NCBI RefSeq assembly: GCF_947241705.1
Contig: NC_079263.1
Coordinates: forward strand, 434,001-498,000
Length of the DNA: 64,000 nucleotides
From: Saccharomyces mikatae IFO 1815
Lineage: Eukaryota; Ascomycota; Saccharomycetes; Saccharomycetales; Saccharomycetaceae
Reading direction: 5' to 3'
A program made the translations under genes and the position numbers. Shown here piece after piece: positions 61,000 through 64,000 of this stretch (the stretch's first letter is position 1; each line of letters opens with the position of its first letter). The notes under the pieces were generated by a model that had not been told where the DNA came from, did no database searches, and saw nothing but the letters and a program-made list of their open reading frames with translations.

Positions 61000-63390
61000 A
61001 TGGTTATTTGCTTGTGGCTGCTAGTAGTGCTGCTCCTGCAACTAAATCAAGTCGCGTGCGGAGACAATGCATACTCATTCACTTCTGAAGAGCTTAAGGC
61101 TTACAAGCAGGAAGTAAAGGAGTTGTTTTACTTTGGTTTCGACAGCTATCTAGAGCATGGATACCCATATGATGAAGTGAGACCAATTTCATGTGTGCCT
61201 AAGAAGAGAAACTTTGAAGACCCTGACGATCGAGTTACTAATGATATTTTGGGCAATTTCACCATCACTTTGATTGATTCGTTGACCACTATTGCTATAT
61301 TGCAAGATCGACCGCTATTTTTGAAAGCTGTCCAACTCGTTGAAGAGACTTTTCCGGATGAAGACTTTAATGTCGATTGCACCGTACAAGTCTTTGAAAC
61401 TACTATACGTGTTATCGGATCACTTCTTTCATCGCATCTATATGCTACGGATCCCACAAAGGCAGTATATTTAGAAGACGAGTATGACGGATCTTTATTA
61501 CGCTTGGCTCAAAATATGGCTGATAGGCTTTTACCGGCGTATTTGACAAAATCTGGACTACCTGTACCACGAAGAAACATCAAACGAATGGCCAATTTAC
61601 CTGATATTTCCGATTCTTCAGCACTAGAGAATAATGTGGCAGCTATGGCATCCCCAATGTTCGAATTCACCATTCTTTCTTACCTGACAGGTGATGCAAA
61701 GTATGAAAAAGTAACTAGGTATGCATTTGACAAGACATGGTCTCTCCGAACCAATTTAGATTTACTACCCATGTCTTTTCATCCTGAAAATTTAACTCCA
61801 TACACACCCATGAGTGGCGTTGGCGCCTCAATCGATTCATTTTTTGAATACGCCTTAAAGGGTGCTGTATTGTTTGATGACTCGGAATTAATGGACATTT
61901 GGAACATGGCATACGAGTCGTTGAAAACTAACTGTAAAAACGATTGGTTTTTCGCGAATGTAATGGCTGAAACAGGACAGTTGTTTGTTCCCTGGATTGA
62001 TTCTTTGAGTGCATTCTTCCCCGGTTTACAGGTACTGGCCGGTGATTTAGATGATGCTGTAGCGAACCATCTGATATATTTGAAGATATGGAACACATTC
62101 GGTAGTATCCCTGAAAGGTGGAACTTCAACCCTATGGATTCCTCCCCATTGTTTTCGCCAGACGGATCGGCACCATTTTCTTTGAGCACTATTCTTCCCT
62201 TGGAGTGGTACCCGTTAAGACCGGAATTTTTCGAATCAACCTATTTTGTGTATAGAGCTACAAAGGACCCGTTTTACCTTAATATTGGTGTTCACTTGCT
62301 GAACGATTTGAAACAGCGGTTTAAATCCAACTGCGGGTTTGCAGGTTTCCAAAATGTCATCACAGGCGAAATGCAAGATAGAATGGAGACATTCGTCTTG
62401 AGTGAAACATTAAAATATTTGTATTTATTATTCGACGAAGAGAATGAATTACATGATAGCGCGAGTGATGTGATTTTCAGTACGGAGGCCCATCCAATGT
62501 GGTTGTCACAAGAGGTGAGATCCAATTACAAGCGGAACCATAAATTCATGGACTCTCTTTACTTCTCCCATTTAGAGAACTGCCAGAGAAAAGATAAGGA
62601 ACTGCAAGCTGAAGTGAATACATTAAGCCAAAGAATTGTAGGGTTCGCAAAATCAATCTTCCAACAAGACCAGCCAGATAAAGAGGTTGCTGGTGTAATA
62701 CCTGAATATCAAATTAATGCTGAAATTCCCGGCACATGTTCAATGAAGCCTCGTCATGTAATTGATAATGAGTATTGGTATTCTCCCATGCTGAGCAATT
62801 TTAATAGACTATTTGAAATTGACACACGCTTCGCAGCTACACTGATCAAACCTTTGCACATGCATAACTCTAGTGCAATTGAGCTGGAACCTCAGTTTTA
62901 CAACAGGTGGTCGAATCCACAGTATAGCATGTGCCAGATCATCCCCACCACAGAAGCTTTCGAACTACTATTCGATCTTCCTGGTTTCCATCAGTCGATT
63001 CCCTCAATTTTAGACAACGAAGTCATCACATTCGAAACATTTGGAGGTAGATCAAGGTTGATTGTCGAAAAATTGAAAATCTACCAAACTGATTATTATG
63101 GTGATTTCATTACTGCATCGATTTTCCACAACATCTCCCGTCAGGATATTTGCTCGAATGCATGCGACACCACTGCAAGCTTATATTCCCCCACGTATCT
63201 TTACAGAGTAGTCGCTGTCAACGGACGTACGGTACCCCGTCATGGAAAGGTACAAATCAAGAAACACAACCTCATGCCTATTTTGAATAATACGAGAGAA
63301 GCTACGATAACATTGGGTGATATGGGCATCAATGACCTTTCACAACTCATGATAAAATGCACGCCCATCATCAACCTAGTTCTTGTATGA
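61000..63390 (+). CDS. MNL1: MNL1 (HTM1), ER alpha-1,2-mannosidase of glycoprotein quality control
   Basis: Mnl1/Htm1, with Pdi1, trims Man8 to Man7 on misfolded glycoproteins and so creates the signal read by Yos9 for ER-associated degradation. The 796-residue length equals S. cerevisiae. A signal peptide (MVICLWLLVVLLLQLNQVACG) precedes the GH47 domain (~35-530), seen in AYKQEVKELFYFGFDSYLEHGYPYDEVRPISC, NDILGNFTITLIDSLTTIAIL, RVIGSLLSSH and METFVLSETLKYLYLLFDE. The C-terminal ~250 residues are the extra domain of the EDEM class that binds Pdi1. No ER-retention HDEL is present, as is usual for this protein. Confidence 0.97.
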   Translation: MVICLWLLVVLLLQLNQVACGDNAYSFTSEELKAYKQEVKELFYFGFDSYLEHGYPYDEVRPISCVPKKRNFEDPDDRVTNDILGNFTITLIDSLTTIAILQDRPLFLKAVQLVEETFPDEDFNVDCTVQVFETTIRVIGSLLSSHLYATDPTKAVYLEDEYDGSLLRLAQNMADRLLPAYLTKSGLPVPRRNIKRMANLPDISDSSALENNVAAMASPMFEFTILSYLTGDAKYEKVTRYAFDKTWSLRTNLDLLPMSFHPENLTPYTPMSGVGASIDSFFEYALKGAVLFDDSELMDIWNMAYESLKTNCKNDWFFANVMAETGQLFVPWIDSLSAFFPGLQVLAGDLDDAVANHLIYLKIWNTFGSIPERWNFNPMDSSPLFSPDGSAPFSLSTILPLEWYPLRPEFFESTYFVYRATKDPFYLNIGVHLLNDLKQRFKSNCGFAGFQNVITGEMQDRMETFVLSETLKYLYLLFDEENELHDSASDVIFSTEAHPMWLSQEVRSNYKRNHKFMDSLYFSHLENCQRKDKELQAEVNTLSQRIVGFAKSIFQQDQPDKEVAGVIPEYQINAEIPGTCSMKPRHVIDNEYWYSPMLSNFNRLFEIDTRFAATLIKPLHMHNSSAIELEPQFYNRWSNPQYSMCQIIPTTEAFELLFDLPGFHQSIPSILDNEVITFETFGGRSRLIVEKLKIYQTDYYGDFITASIFHNISRQDICSNACDTTASLYSPTYLYRVVAVNGRTVPRHGKVQIKKHNLMPILNNTREATITLGDMGINDLSQLMIKCTPIINLVLV

Positions 63391-64000
63391 AGTCACTTTT
63401 CTTCTAGATATACCTCTACAACTTTTATATAATAGCACTAGGTAGTGATAATGGTGAAATAATTTCGTTACCCTCGGTAAAACCGTCAAAAAAAAAAAAA
63501 AAAAAAAAAAAAGAAAAAATTCGCCTTTAAACTGTAAACTTGATCAAAAAAGCTTATTTGCTTGTTATCTCTTTCTCATCGGTTTCGCTTGTTGCTTAAA
63601 AGGTGGATCGGTCATTCACGATAACGGTTCTTTTTGCATATTCTGATCCTTTAGGGCATTCTTATTCACATAACGGGTCCAATATATCACAGATTGTTGT
63701 GTTCAGCTCATCCATTTCGCTGGTCGCTTAGGTTCTCATTTCTGTTTAATTCTTTGTTCATTCAAGGCTCTTTGCAAGTACTCTGAAAATAGTTACAATT
63801 AACTCTGCAATAATTATCGGCTGCTTATTCTTTTCTGCTCTCTTCCAATTTATATACCCTTTTCGTGGTCCTTTTCCCTAATTTGCCCCTCTTCGCTTTT
63901 TATCGAAAATTTTACCCACACTCACATAATAACCTAAGGGCATCTATTTAATAGGGTATAGTACAAAATTTGCTTTCTAGTAACTGTTTGAAAGGAGTAT
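63391..64000 (+). promoter_or_regulatory. MNL1 3' end and long upstream/leader region of SCH9
   Basis: This 610-bp end of the window precedes the expected SCH9 kinase gene, whose ATG must lie beyond base 64000. It holds a 25-nt poly-A run (63488-63512), then a pyrimidine-rich stretch. A minimal upstream frame ATG-GTG-AAA-TAA sits at 63451-63462, and after it there is no ATG at all on the plus strand up to 64000. S. cerevisiae SCH9 mRNA has been reported to have a long 5' leader with a small upstream frame, which fits. Confidence 0.6.

Overview
The window is a piece of nuclear chromosome from a budding yeast of the genus Saccharomyces. Gene order and strand match the right arm of S. cerevisiae chromosome VIII from DBP8 to just short of SCH9, with no gene missing or moved. 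As far as I can recall the S. cerevisiae proteins, fast-evolving ones here (STB5 middle region, FMO1, AIM18, AIM46, YHR177W) differ at roughly 10-20% of positions, while ENO2, GND1, RPS4B and the ERG9 core look nearly unchanged. This suggests a sister species such as S. mikatae, S. kudriavzevii or S. jurei rather than S. cerevisiae itself; I cannot fix the species.

Layout. 1-8.3 kb: end of DBP8, then NMD3, ATG7 and SPC97, with a likely replication origin between ATG7 and SPC97. 8.3-22.4 kb: ENO2, CTR2, FMO1, a WOPR regulator (YHR177W), STB5, OYE2, a cluster of Ty LTR fossils beside a tRNA-Thr gene, and SVP26. 22.7-30.7 kb: a RhoGAP gene (YHR182W), GND1, two convergent sporulation genes (SSP1, PFS1), then a candidate nested LTR fossil beside a tRNA-Val gene. 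30.9-45.3 kb: KOG1, IKI1, GPI16, PTH1, ERG9, CTF8, LNP1, EGD2 and MDM31, packed tightly as convergent and divergent pairs. 45.6-54.8 kb: NVJ1, UTP9, RIX1, the tandem paralogues AIM18 and AIM46, the small spliced gene NBL1, and RPN10. 54.8-64 kb: PPX1, a secreted-type metallophosphatase (YHR202W), spliced RPS4B, MNL1, and the long 5' leader expected for SCH9.

How the genes work together. NMD3, UTP9 and RIX1 (and DBP8 by function) make ribosomes, and the first three carry PAC plus RRPE promoter motifs. FMO1, STB5, OYE2 and GND1 form an NADPH/redox neighbourhood. GND1, which makes NADPH, has two exact Stb5-type sites in its promoter, and the gene for Stb5 lies about 7 kb upstream. SSP1 and PFS1 act in prospore membrane formation. 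GPI16, MNL1, SVP26 and LNP1 serve the secretory pathway. KOG1, and SCH9 just outside the window, belong to TORC1 signalling.

Two genes are interrupted by introns and are easy to miss or truncate: NBL1 (68-nt intron) and RPS4B (273-nt intron, 14-nt first exon). I found no CRISPR array, prophage, centromere or clearly foreign gene. The most notable non-genic signals are the LTR fossils beside both tRNA genes, a stretch of nearly 550 nt without ATG ahead of SCH9, the paired Stb5 sites at GND1, a cluster of three hairpins upstream of FMO1, and a perfect 30-bp TA palindrome between two convergent genes.
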